Shown here one piece after another: positions 1 through 6,300 of a stretch of DNA of 12,594 bases. Source of the DNA: Lachnospiraceae bacterium (GTDB taxonomy: Bacteria > Bacillota_A > Clostridia > Lachnospirales > Lachnospiraceae). The notes under the pieces are model-generated. The model was given only the letters and a program-made list of their open reading frames with translations, was not told the origin of the DNA and made no database searches. The DNA is taken from assembly GCA_017437705.1 (NCBI GenBank), contig JAFRYJ010000141.1:1-12594 (forward strand), in the 5' to 3' direction. Each line of letters begins with the position of its first letter. The stretch's first letter is position 1. The position numbers were made by a program, and so were the translations under genes.

Positions 1-144
1 AACAAAAATAACAAAATTACGAGCATTATTTGTGTAATATTCACTAAAAACTTTGACTAAAATTTCACTAAGTCCATTTTCCACGCCTCAATCGTCGCTT
101 TCAGGCACAGATTCGTTTTAACCTGCGGCTTTGATACCGGTCCG
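1..144. other. AT-rich intergenic flank, no gene supported
   Basis: No convincing coding region is seen. The first 75 bases are very AT-rich and hold two copies of TTCACTAA (40-47 and 64-71). There is also an imperfect dyad, TTTGTG and CACTAA around a TAATATT centre (about 29-47). This may be the control region of a gene beyond the left edge, or simply spacer after the ftsH operon. A minus-strand reading frame crosses this stretch, but it also runs through the ftsH terminator and the ftsH 3' end in another frame, so it is not called. Confidence 0.5.
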
Positions 145-262
145 TATAATGAAAATAAAACCTGCTTTACTGTGCATCCGCAGCAATAACTCTCAGCTAG
201 TCCCACAATAAAAATGAAGCCTGCCGTAAGTGCATCCGCAGCAAAGCGAGGACCAGCACGAA
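145..262 (-). repeat. Imperfect tandem duplication of a terminator-like element
   Basis: The 15-base word GTGCATCCGCAGCAA occurs at 172-186 and again at 230-244, a period of 58. The similarity continues on both sides: AAAATAAAACCTGC (about 151-164) against AAAATGAAGCCTGC (211-224). The right copy is part of the ftsH terminator hairpin. The left copy has lost the pairing arm and looks like a decayed or partial copy. I infer a local duplication, or two members of a dispersed intergenic repeat family. Confidence 0.6.
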
Positions 263-280
263 ACGGCAGGCTTTCATTTT
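211..280 (-). terminator. Rho-independent terminator of the rqcP-ftsH operon
   Basis: Arms at 211-227 and 263-280 pair over 17 bp with one bulged base. The GC core is GCCTGCCGT / ACGGCAGGC, flanked by A/T runs that give a U-rich tail on the minus strand. The 35-base loop contains a further GTGC / GCAC pairing. It begins 12 bases after the ftsH stop. The T-rich stretch at 271-290 on the plus strand could also let it act on transcripts arriving from the left. Confidence 0.85.
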
Positions 281-291
281 TATTTTTATTT

Positions 292-2115
292 TCAAAAGAG
301 TGCCTCAAATTCCTCCCTGTCGATCCTTTCCTTCTCAAGAAGCAGATCGGCACATCGGTTCAGCACATCAATGTTTTCCTGAAGCAGAGCGGTCGCTCTC
401 TTATGACATTCATCAATGATACGTCCGATCTCGGCGTCGATGGTGCCGGCCACATTATCGCTGTAGGTGCGGGCGTGGGCAAGATCACGGCCGATGAATA
501 CTTCATCTTCATCAGTACCGTAGTTTATAAGGCCCACCCTGTCGGACATACCGAACTTGGTGACCATGGCTCTGGCGATCTTCGTGGCGTGCCTGATGTC
601 TTCAGACGCGCCGGTAGTTATATCGTCAAAAACCAGCTCTTCTGCTGCCCTTCCGCCCAGGGCTACCGTAATGTCCTGAAGCATACGGCCTCTGGTGCTG
701 AACAGATCGTCATTCTCCGAAAGAGGCATCGTATATCCGGCGGCTCCGACTCCCGTGGGGATTATCGAAACGGTGTACACGGGGCCCTCGTCGGGCAGCA
801 CATGGAACAGTATTGCGTGCCCCGCCTCGTGATAGGCCGTTATCCTCTTCTCCTTGTCGGAGATAACACGGCTCTTCTTCTCGTCGCCTATGCCGACCTT
901 TATGAACGCCTTGTCCACATCGGCCTGTACGATATACTCCCTTTTCTGCTTAACGGCCTCAATGGCCGCCTCATTCATGACGTTCTCCAGATCGGCGCCC
1001 GTGAAGCCCGCCGTCGTTCTCGCAAGGCGGCCCAGGTCCACATCATCACCCAGCTTCTTGTCGCGGGAATGCACCTTTAAGATCTCTTCCCTCTCCTGGA
1101 TGTCGGGAATGCCTACAGCCACCTTTCTGTCGAAACGGCCCGGCCTCATTATAGCGGGATCGAGGATATCGACCCTGTTGGTCGCAGCCATTACGATGAT
1201 GCCCGAGTTCGTGCCGAATCCGTCCATCTCCACCAGGAGCTGGTTCAGCGTCTGCTCTCTTTCATCGTGGCTTCCGCCCAGGCCCGTGCCCCTTCGTCTG
1301 GCCACCGCATCGATCTCGTCTATGAAGACGATGCAGGGCGCCTGCTTCTTCGCTTTGTCAAACAGGTCTCTCACCCTTGATGCTCCGACGCCGACGAACA
1401 TCTCCACGAAATCCGAACCGGAGATCGAGAAGAAGGGAACGTCCGCCTCGCCGGCTACAGCCTTGGCGAGGAGCGTCTTGCCGGTGCCGGGAGGTCCCAC
1501 AAGGATAACTCCCTTGGGCACTCTGGCGCCCATTCTTGTATAACTGCCGGGATCCTTAAGGAAATCCACCAGCTCAGCCAGGTCCTCTTTTTCCTCTTTC
1601 AGTCCGGCGACATCACGGAAGGTGATCTTATCCGCTCCGTTCCCCGCCAGCTTCGCCCGGCTCTTTCCGAAATCGGCCATGGGATTCTGGTTCGCACCTC
1701 CCATTCCCGCCAGATTGCCGGACAGCAGAATGAATATCATGGAAACGCCGATGACGCACAGCAGTATCAGCATGATGTTGTTTTCCAGCCACGAGGGCTT
1801 GTCTACATCATAAAGTGTATAGGCTATCTTATGCTCCGACAGGTAATCGATGACCTTCTCCACGTTCTCCGTGTAGAAGGAGTATTCCCTCTTGTCGCTT
1901 GTAGTGATGTAAACGCTTCCCGTAGGGATATCCTCGTTCTGCGTTATCTCCACAGAGCTTATTTCCGCGGTCTCCATTTCCACCATATACTTGAGGTTCT
2001 GGAAGGAAAAATCCGACTGGGGCCTCTTCATATAACTCTGGAAAAACATAAGGCCGAAAATTACGAGTATCATAATAACGGGCCACAGTCTGAAGCCCCT
2101 TCTGCCTGTATTCAT
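292..2115 (-). CDS. ftsH: ATP-dependent zinc metalloprotease FtsH
   Basis: Membrane-anchored AAA+ protease that extracts and degrades misassembled membrane proteins and some unstable cytosolic regulators, acting as a hexamer. The 607-residue protein has two membrane segments (about 11-26 and 113-132) flanking an extracytoplasmic domain. An AAA module follows, with Walker A GPPGTGKT at 207-214, Walker B IVFIDEID at 262-269 and a second region of homology near 311-330 carrying the arginine fingers. The M41 peptidase has HEAGH at 429-433, and the likely third zinc ligand is the Asp in GASEDI near 506. Length is typical for a family member without a long C-terminal tail. ATG is preceded by GGGAG six bases upstream, in the 15-base gap after hpt. 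It is the last gene of the operon, directly before the terminator. No key residue is missing. Confidence 0.98.
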   Translation of the reverse strand: MNTGRRGFRLWPVIMILVIFGLMFFQSYMKRPQSDFSFQNLKYMVEMETAEISSVEITQNEDIPTGSVYITTSDKREYSFYTENVEKVIDYLSEHKIAYTLYDVDKPSWLENNIMLILLCVIGVSMIFILLSGNLAGMGGANQNPMADFGKSRAKLAGNGADKITFRDVAGLKEEKEDLAELVDFLKDPGSYTRMGARVPKGVILVGPPGTGKTLLAKAVAGEADVPFFSISGSDFVEMFVGVGASRVRDLFDKAKKQAPCIVFIDEIDAVARRRGTGLGGSHDEREQTLNQLLVEMDGFGTNSGIIVMAATNRVDILDPAIMRPGRFDRKVAVGIPDIQEREEILKVHSRDKKLGDDVDLGRLARTTAGFTGADLENVMNEAAIEAVKQKREYIVQADVDKAFIKVGIGDEKKSRVISDKEKRITAYHEAGHAILFHVLPDEGPVYTVSIIPTGVGAAGYTMPLSENDDLFSTRGRMLQDITVALGGRAAEELVFDDITTGASEDIRHATKIARAMVTKFGMSDRVGLINYGTDEDEVFIGRDLAHARTYSDNVAGTIDAEIGRIIDECHKRATALLQENIDVLNRCADLLLEKERIDREEFEALF

Positions 2116-2130
2116 AAAGTTCTCCCGTAA

Positions 2131-2667
2131 TTATTCTTCGTCAAATACCACTACACCTATATAGGGCAGTGTCCTGTGTCTCTGGGCGTAGTCGAGACCG
2201 TAGCCCACAACAAATTTGTCGGGGATCTCGAAGCCCGTATAATCCGCCTCGATACGCATCCTGCGCCTTGCGGGCTTGCTTAAGAGCGTACAGATCCTGA
2301 CGCTCTTGGGATCCCTCTTTAAAAGGAGCTCCCTCAGCTGTGAAAGCGTAACGCCCGTATCGATGATGTCCTCTATAATGATGACGTGCTGACCGCTGAT
2401 GGAATCATCCAGGTCCTTCAGGATCTTGATGGCGCCGGTGGTCTCCGTGCCGTTGCCGTAGCTTGAAACATCCATGAAGTCCATTTCGACCGGAAGCCTG
2501 TCGCCGAGATGCTTTGCCAGCTCTACGAGGAAGAAGACTCCGCCCTTCAGAACGCATATAAGCTTGACCATCTCTCCCTTATACTCCTCTACCAGCTGAT
2601 CCGCCAGCTCGCTGACTCTTTTTTCGATCTCCGGTGCCCCGATCAGTGTTTCAACATGATAATTCAT
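2131..2667 (-). CDS. hpt: Hypoxanthine phosphoribosyltransferase
   Basis: Cytosolic purine salvage enzyme that joins hypoxanthine (often also guanine) to PRPP, giving IMP or GMP and pyrophosphate. The 178 residues match the bacterial type I phosphoribosyltransferase length. Visible motifs are LKGG at 40-43 (pyrophosphate loop), the flexible loop SSYGNGTETTG at 68-78, the PRPP-binding stretch VIIIEDIIDTGVT at about 95-107, and KFVVGYGLDY at 151-160 near the base-binding site. Its ATG overlaps the tilS stop as ATGA, so translation is probably coupled, and a strong GGAGGAAGG site lies just upstream. The tilS-hpt-ftsH order is conserved across Firmicutes. In some Gram-positives the TilS and HprT proteins together regulate ftsH. 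That is known elsewhere and is not visible here. Confidence 0.97.
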   Translation of the reverse strand: MNYHVETLIGAPEIEKRVSELADQLVEEYKGEMVKLICVLKGGVFFLVELAKHLGDRLPVEMDFMDVSSYGNGTETTGAIKILKDLDDSISGQHVIIIEDIIDTGVTLSQLRELLLKRDPKSVRICTLLSKPARRRMRIEADYTGFEIPDKFVVGYGLDYAQRHRTLPYIGVVVFDEE

Positions 2668-3992
2668 TTTCCTTCCTCCTCGATCTTTAGTATCATTATA
2701 TTATCAGTGTCCTCCGACACCTTATAATACTCGCTTATCCTTCCGCCTTCCATCCAGATGACGTGATCCCCGTCGGCCAGCACCCTGATGCTGTCCCTGT
2801 ATTCCGCCGGGATCTTATCGTCTATCATGATGCGGTTCAATTTCTTTTTATGCCCGCCTTTTATGACCATGTAGTCTCCGGGCTCCGGCCTCCTGACGGC
2901 CGGCTCTCCCGACAGCTTCCCGGCGTCGAACCATTTCTCATCATGGCCTTCGGGTACGATCTCTCCCGAATACGGCTTCGTTTCCAGAGTGATGAATACA
3001 TCATCCCTTTCCGCTTCCGTGCTCAGGAAATTAAGCGCATCCGCATCGCGGAAGACCCTTACGCCGCAGGGAAGATCGACCCTGCTGCCCGTTTGCTTTG
3101 AAAGCAGCCCTCTGACCGCTTCTATATGGCGTGCGCCAATGTCCTTAAGGCTGCGGCAGCTTCCCGCTATCATAAGCCTTATCATCTCATCCGCAACGAC
3201 CGGATGCTGCTTCTTCAGCTGCGCCGCGTTCAGCCTTGTGCCATCTGCGGCCTTTTTCAGTTTCTTCCGTGCCGTTTCCCTTATGAATCCGTAAGCCTCT
3301 CCCGCATATTCCGCCAGTGATGCCAGATGCTCCACCGACCTGGGATTCAGATGCTCTTCCATATAGGGAATGGCCTCGAGCCTGATCCTGTTCCTGAAAT
3401 ATGCGGTGTCGGCATTTGTTTCGTCCGTGCAGAAGCTTAAGCCGCTTTCATCCATAAACTCCAGGATCTCTTTTTTCGTGACGCAAAGGAGCGGCCTTAT
3501 GATGACTCCGGACTTCGGCTCGATGCCCCTGAGGCCCGCCAGCCCGCAGCCCCTTACCGCGTTCATTATAACAGTCTCTGCATTGTCGTCCTTATGATGG
3601 GCCGTTGCCACTATGTCGGCATCAACATCGTTGAATACCTGCTCAAAGATATTGTATCTTGCTATGCGGCCCGTCTCCTCTTCGCCCAGTCCGCTCTCTT
3701 CGCAGAGAGCCCTTACATCGACGATGTAGGAGATGACGGCAACATCATGTTCCCGGCAGAAGTCTTCCACGAATTCCATGTCCCGGTCGGCGTCTTCCCC
3801 CCGGAGGCAGTGGTTTACATGGACCGCCGTAAGGGTAAGGTCCAGCTCCTTCCGGAGTTCTAAAAGCACAAACAGAAGGCACATGGAATCTGCACCTCCT
3901 GATATACCTGCCACTACGTGTTCGCCGCCTGCGAGCATCCCGTGCTCCTTTATGTAATTGGCGATCTTCCTGACAAATCCGTCTTTACTCAC
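2664..3992 (-). CDS. tilS: tRNA(Ile)-lysidine synthetase TilS
   Basis: Essential tRNA modification enzyme. It uses ATP to attach lysine to C34 of the CAU anticodon of tRNA-Ile2, switching codon reading from AUG to AUA and the charged amino acid from Met to Ile. The 442-residue protein starts with an N-type ATP pyrophosphatase domain with P-loop SGGADS at 31-36, then the conserved AVHVNHCLRG near 56-64 and AHHKDDNAET at 131-140. The C-terminal half (about 215-442) matches the lengths of the TilS substrate-binding and C-terminal domains. The start is GTG, sharing its G with the TAG stop of divIC. AAGGA lies about six bases upstream, so the start is well placed. In spore formers spoIIE and an S1-domain gene commonly sit between divIC and tilS, and both are missing here. 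Confidence 0.96.
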   Translation of the reverse strand: MSKDGFVRKIANYIKEHGMLAGGEHVVAGISGGADSMCLLFVLLELRKELDLTLTAVHVNHCLRGEDADRDMEFVEDFCREHDVAVISYIVDVRALCEESGLGEEETGRIARYNIFEQVFNDVDADIVATAHHKDDNAETVIMNAVRGCGLAGLRGIEPKSGVIIRPLLCVTKKEILEFMDESGLSFCTDETNADTAYFRNRIRLEAIPYMEEHLNPRSVEHLASLAEYAGEAYGFIRETARKKLKKAADGTRLNAAQLKKQHPVVADEMIRLMIAGSCRSLKDIGARHIEAVRGLLSKQTGSRVDLPCGVRVFRDADALNFLSTEAERDDVFITLETKPYSGEIVPEGHDEKWFDAGKLSGEPAVRRPEPGDYMVIKGGHKKKLNRIMIDDKIPAEYRDSIRVLADGDHVIWMEGGRISEYYKVSEDTDNIMILKIEEEGK

Positions 3993-4294
3993 TACTCATC
4001 CTTCTTGAGTATGATCTCGTCCTTCTTTACCATGCCGAGTTTCTGTCTTGCTATCTGCTCTATGTATTCGATGGTCTTAACATACTCGCTCTCAGACTGA
4101 AGCCTCTCCGACTCCTTCTGCTGCTCGGCTATCTGCTCCTGAAGCTCGTTTTCGCGCTCCTCGTATTCGGCGACCCTGTTTCCGAGGCGCAGTGAGCCCA
4201 CAAACATAACGGCGCAGAGCACCAGCGCAAGGATCGCTATCAGCCTTTTTTCTTTTCTTTTATTACCCGTTTTCACGGTCTTTTTATTTGCCAT
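3992..4294 (-). CDS. divIC: Septum formation initiator family protein (DivIC/FtsB-like)
   Basis: Small single-pass division protein that works with DivIB/FtsQ and FtsL at the septum and helps recruit and activate septal wall synthesis. The 100 residues show a basic cytoplasmic N-terminus (1-17), one membrane segment (about 18-36) and a Glu/Gln-rich coiled coil (about 40-75). A C-terminal signature near 77-95 (YIEQIARQKLGMVKKDE) is typical of the family. The ATG has AAGGTG about six bases upstream and follows rqcP after 15 bases. Its TAG stop shares a base with the tilS GTG. Assignment to DivIC rather than FtsL rests on the signature and on its place between rqcP and tilS. Confidence 0.9.
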   Translation of the reverse strand: MANKKTVKTGNKRKEKRLIAILALVLCAVMFVGSLRLGNRVAEYEERENELQEQIAEQQKESERLQSESEYVKTIEYIEQIARQKLGMVKKDEIILKKDE

Positions 4295-4309
4295 CCGAAC
4301 ACCTTCCGA

Positions 4310-4552
4310 TCATTCCGTATATTCAAACATTGACGCCGCGTCTTCCTTTTTAGCGGAATCAATGATGTCCAGCACCCTTACCTTTATCTCTCTGGCACCC
4401 AGCGCGATCTCTATGATGTCGCCGGTCTTTACCTCGTATGATGCCCTGGCCTGCTTTCCGTTTACAAACACCCTTCCGGTGTCGCAGGCCTCATTGGCCA
4501 CTGTCCTTCTCTTTATGATCCTTGATACCTTCAGGTATTTATCCAGTCTCAT
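4310..4552 (-). CDS. rqcP: S4-domain RNA-binding protein RqcP (YabO)
   Basis: Small RNA-binding protein of ribosome-associated quality control. With RqcH it binds stalled 50S subunits carrying peptidyl-tRNA and supports alanine tailing of the nascent chain for degradation. The 80-residue protein is almost entirely an S4 domain. It opens with MRLDKYLKVSRIIKRR, close to Bacillus YabO, followed by GRVFVNGKQARASYEVKTGD at about 26-45. It ends in a conserved KKEDAASMFEY-like tail, which separates RqcP from longer S4 proteins. An in-frame upstream start at 4603 would add 17 residues lacking family similarity. The ATG at 4552 matches the family N-terminus and has AGGG about 11 bases upstream. It is the first gene of the five-gene run. 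YabP and YabQ, its usual downstream neighbours in spore formers, are absent. Confidence 0.93.
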   Translation of the reverse strand: MRLDKYLKVSRIIKRRTVANEACDTGRVFVNGKQARASYEVKTGDIIEIALGAREIKVRVLDIIDSAKKEDAASMFEYTE

Positions 4553-4584
4553 CCGATGATCCCTATAGACTATCCTTTTAATAT

Positions 4585-4606
4585 CGAATGCGCTTACGCG
4601 CATTCG
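4585..4606. repeat. Perfect 9-bp inverted repeat with TTAC loop
   Basis: CGAATGCGC at 4585-4593 pairs exactly with GCGCATTCG at 4598-4606 around a four-base loop. It has no adjacent U-run on the minus strand, so it is not a standard terminator. It ends about 33 bases before the rqcP start codon and would sit upstream of the ribosome binding site in the mRNA. Confidence 0.85.
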
Positions 4607-4620
4607 CTGCGCCTGAGCGG

Positions 4621-4691
4621 GGGCACGCAGTGCCCTTCAATTCCGCGAAGTGCGCATCTCTTTACACACCAAACGCCGGCACCGGGTGCCG
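4621..4691. repeat. Two copies of a GGCAC-N3-GTGCC dyad
   Basis: GGGCAC-GCA-GTGCCC lies at 4621-4635 and CGGCAC-CGG-GTGCCG at 4677-4691. Both have 6-bp perfect arms and three-base loops, with 56 bases between equivalent positions. The identical 13-base core with a variable centre could be a repeated protein-binding dyad or two tandem RNA stem-loops. Function is unknown. Confidence 0.8.
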
Positions 4692-4719
4692 CTCCGTTTA
4701 ATGCATATGGTTTTCTTAC

Positions 4720-4748
4720 AACAGCGAAAAACAGTGTTCTCCGCTGTT
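4720..4748. repeat. AACAGCG / CGCTGTT inverted repeat
   Basis: Seven-base perfect arms at 4720-4726 and 4742-4748 enclose a loop containing the small palindrome AACAGTGTT. It lies directly beyond the HU terminator and could be a second, weaker stem in the hup 3' end or the first stem of the rqcP leader. Confidence 0.65.
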
Positions 4749-4749
4749 A

Positions 4750-4783
4750 TAAAAATACGGGGGCGGAAAAATGTCCGTCCCCG
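4750..4783 (-). terminator. Rho-independent terminator of hup
   Basis: On the minus strand a 10-bp GC-rich stem (arms 4774-4783 and 4758-4767, one G-U pair) closes a six-base loop. A U-rich run follows (complement of 4750-4757). It starts 15 bases after the HU stop codon. The flanking TTTATT on the plus strand would give partial activity in the other direction. Confidence 0.88.
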
Positions 4784-4798
4784 CTTTATTAAAGACTA

Positions 4799-5119
4799 TT
4801 ATTTTTTGGTCTTCTTTGTTGACTTCTTAGCAGACTTTTTGGGCTTTACATTGACAGCTTCCTTTAAAGCTTTACCTGCTCTGAATTTAGGAGCCTTTGA
4901 AGCAGCTATCTTGATGGTCTCTTTTGTCTGAGGATTTCTACCCTGTCTTGCAGGCCTCTCGGTTACTTCGAAAGTACCGAATCCAACGAGCTGTACCTTC
5001 TCACCTTTGATGAGTTCTTCTGTGATGACATCGATAACAGCCTTTAAAGCCTTCTCTGAATCCTTCTTTGTTAATTCTGCCTTTGTAGCGATAGCAGCTA
5101 CTAAATCCGCTTTGTTCAT
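4799..5119 (-). CDS. hup: HU family DNA-binding protein with lysine-rich tail
   Basis: Nucleoid protein that binds and bends DNA as a dimer with little sequence preference. From the ATG at 5119 the protein has 106 residues. The canonical body (1-90) begins [11 protein letters not shown]. It has GFGTFEV near 46-52 and the DNA-intercalating arm RNPQT at 61-65, whose Pro is conserved, followed by [12 protein letters not shown]. Residues 93-106 form a Lys/Ala/Ser/Thr tail ([14 protein letters not shown]) beyond the usual 90-92 residue length, resembling histone H1-like tails. A start at 5170 would add 17 residues without family similarity. The chosen ATG follows AGGGAGG by about 11 bases, and a strong promoter lies about 55 bases upstream. 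It is probably highly expressed as a single gene with its own terminator. Confidence 0.96.
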   Translation of the reverse strand: MNKADLVAAIATKAELTKKDSEKALKAVIDVITEELIKGEKVQLVGFGTFEVTERPARQGRNPQTKETIKIAASKAPKFRAGKALKEAVNVKPKKSAKKSTKKTKK

Positions 5120-5173
5120 ATCGTCTCTTTCCTCCCTAGAATATTGCACGCTCTGCTTGGTTGAGCTCAATTA

Positions 5174-5202
5174 TTTATATAATGTAAAGTAACATTTGTC
5201 AA
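5174..5202 (-). promoter_or_regulatory. Sigma-A type promoter of hup
   Basis: On the minus strand a perfect -35 TTGACA (complement of 5197-5202) is followed after exactly 17 bases by -10 TATAAA (complement of 5174-5179), in an AT-rich context. The predicted transcript starts near 5167, giving a leader of roughly 48 bases before the HU ATG. Confidence 0.88.
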
Positions 5203-5249
5203 GCAAAAATACTGATTTTATGCGTATTTCCGCCACTTTCAGCCGTTTT

Positions 5250-5274
5250 TTGATGCATTTTTATGCTGCATCAA
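5250..5274 (-). repeat. 8-bp inverted repeat at the degV stop codon
   Basis: TTGATGCA (5250-5257) and TGCATCAA (5267-5274) are perfect 8-base arms around a T-rich loop, and the degV TGA lies inside the stem. On the degV strand the stem is followed by A residues, not U, so it is a poor intrinsic terminator. The U-run is on the other side. It may stabilise the degV mRNA end or be a weak terminator. degV transcripts may run on into hup. Confidence 0.5.
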
Positions 5275-6149
5275 TCACAAAGCTCGGGAATACGTTTCGT
5301 ACAGGTGACTGCAAGGCTGCCGGGACCGATGTGGCATGATACGCTGAGTGACAGCGGCGCAGTGTAGATGGGATATCCGGGGAAGGCCTCCTCCACTTCT
5401 TTCCTGAACTCCTCACAGGCCTCCGGCGCGTCCGTATGGGCCATTCCTATAAAGGCGTCGTGGCCGGAAAAACTGAGTTTGAACCGCTTCTCCATATCGT
5501 TTCTTATGGCGTCGATCATGATCTGTTTTGCCTGTTTCATGGTCCTTGCCTTTGAAAACTTATCCAGCTTGTCTCCCTGGATCTGCAGCACGGGCTTTAT
5601 GCGGAGTATACGCCCCAAAGCCGCCGCCGCGGGAGTGAGCCTTCCGCCCTTTGCCAGGTACTTAAGAGAATCTATGGTGATATAAATGCTCGACTCCGGG
5701 CTCTCCCTCTCCAGTATCTCCTGAATGCTCTTGCCGTCGTATCCTCTGCCGGCAAGATTAAGGGCATCGAATACGGACTGTGCCTGGGTCACCGAGATCC
5801 TTCGGTTGTTTACCACAAACACTCTGCCTCTGTAATCCTGGGCGAGCATCCTGGCGGTGAGCATGCTCCCCGAAAGCCCCGACGACATGGGTATATATAC
5901 CACCTGGTCATACATGAGCAGGGCTTTGTCCCATATATCGGTCACCGACTCCGGAGAAGGCTGTGATGTGAATATCTCCGCCCCCTTCTTAAGCATTTTA
6001 TAAAAATGCTCCTGGGACATGTTGATGCCTTCGTAATATGTTTCCCCGTTTATGATGAAAGGCATGGGCACGATGTGAATGCCCAGCTTGTCGGCCTCGT
6101 TTGAGGTTATGCCGCTGTTGGTATCCGTGATGACTGCAACTCCAGACAT
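5271..6149 (-). CDS. DegV family fatty-acid-binding protein
   Basis: DegV proteins (FakB-like) bind a single fatty acid and, with the kinase FakA, present it for phosphorylation and entry into phospholipid synthesis. FakA is not in this window, so the partner is inferred. The 292-residue length is typical. Motifs are VITDTNSGI at 6-14 (usual D-S/T-x-S-D region), PMPFIINGETYYEGI at about 28-42, TSQPSP at 61-66 (carboxylate-binding Thr/Ser region), YIPMSSGLSGS at 85-95, and the signature SLKYLAKGGRLTPAAA followed by LRIKPVLQI at about 161-190. The segment VVNNRRISVTQAQ near 112-124 departs from the common DSxxxSxGxG pattern, so lipid preference may differ. Start ATG with AGGGAG five bases upstream. 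It is divergent from prfC. Confidence 0.92.
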   Translation of the reverse strand: MSGVAVITDTNSGITSNEADKLGIHIVPMPFIINGETYYEGINMSQEHFYKMLKKGAEIFTSQPSPESVTDIWDKALLMYDQVVYIPMSSGLSGSMLTARMLAQDYRGRVFVVNNRRISVTQAQSVFDALNLAGRGYDGKSIQEILERESPESSIYITIDSLKYLAKGGRLTPAAAALGRILRIKPVLQIQGDKLDKFSKARTMKQAKQIMIDAIRNDMEKRFKLSFSGHDAFIGMAHTDAPEACEEFRKEVEEAFPGYPIYTAPLSLSVSCHIGPGSLAVTCTKRIPELCD

Positions 6150-6183
6150 ATGAACTCCCTGACCTGTTCCGGTCTCTAAAATG

Positions 6184-6240
6184 CTGTTAAATCAGGCTGT
6201 TCCTCACTTAAGATTTTACTTCACGGGGCCTGTTAAATCA
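6184..6240. repeat. 11-base direct repeat in the degV/prfC control region
   Basis: CTGTTAAATCA is present exactly at 6184-6194 and 6230-6240, 46 bases apart. The right copy overlaps the -35 box of the degV promoter and lies just before the prfC -35. The left copy lies in the degV 5' leader, downstream of its predicted start. This arrangement fits a repressor binding two sites, but no regulator is identified. Confidence 0.6.
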
Positions 6241-6241
6241 A
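6213..6241 (-). promoter_or_regulatory. Predicted degV promoter
   Basis: On the minus strand -35 TTGATT (complement of 6236-6241) and -10 TAAAAT (complement of 6213-6218) are separated by 17 bases. The predicted start near 6206 gives a leader of about 57 bases. It is back to back with the prfC promoter, with five bases between the two -35 boxes. Confidence 0.65.
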
Positions 6242-6246
6242 GCGCA

Positions 6247-6275
6247 TTGACAATACCTCGGCCTTCCTATAAAAT
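6247..6275 (+). promoter_or_regulatory. Predicted prfC promoter
   Basis: A perfect -35 TTGACA at 6247-6252 and -10 TAAAAT at 6270-6275 are separated by 17 bases. The transcript would start near 6282, only about 19 bases before the ATG at 6301, just enough for the GGAGG site at 6290-6294. This placement rules out the in-frame upstream start at 6181 for this transcript. Confidence 0.8.
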
Positions 6276-6300
6276 GAAGCAGTTGTTGCGGAGGTTTTAT

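Larger units (their letters stand above)
4553..4757 (-). promoter_or_regulatory. Hairpin-rich leader upstream of rqcP
   Basis: This is the space between the HU terminator and rqcP. On the minus strand it holds, in order, the AACAGCG hairpin (4720-4748), two hairpins with the same GGCAC-N3-GTGCC core (4677-4691 and 4621-4635), and a 9-bp hairpin (4585-4606). A short CGCT / AGCG pairing lies at about 4605-4619. No good sigma-A promoter was found, although the operon needs one unless it relies on read-through from hup. Whether this is a structured 5' leader RNA, a set of protein operators, or intergenic repeat debris cannot be decided by eye. No known riboswitch or T-box consensus was recognised. 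Confidence 0.5.

Noticed and set aside
57..353. 98-residue minus-strand frame covering the region after ftsH
   Set aside because: It begins inside ftsH in another frame, runs through the ftsH terminator hairpin and the repeated element, and has no family similarity that I can see.
214..1543. Long plus-strand frames (214-1080 and 854-1543) opposite ftsH
   Set aside because: They lie fully antisense to a well-supported ftsH, have no recognisable domains or ribosome sites, and arise from codon bias of the real gene.
4553..4603. 17-codon N-terminal extension of rqcP
   Set aside because: The added residues do not resemble the family, and MRLDKYLKVSR at 4552 is the standard beginning.
4553..4798. 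Possible CRISPR array or small mobile element (MITE) in the hairpin-rich gap
   Set aside because: The repeats are different palindromes rather than regular direct repeats with spacers, and no terminal inverted repeats or target-site duplications are visible.
6181..6300. 40-codon N-terminal extension of prfC
   Set aside because: It would start upstream of the predicted prfC promoter, lacks a ribosome site, and is not part of RF3. ATG 6301 has GGAGG at ideal spacing.
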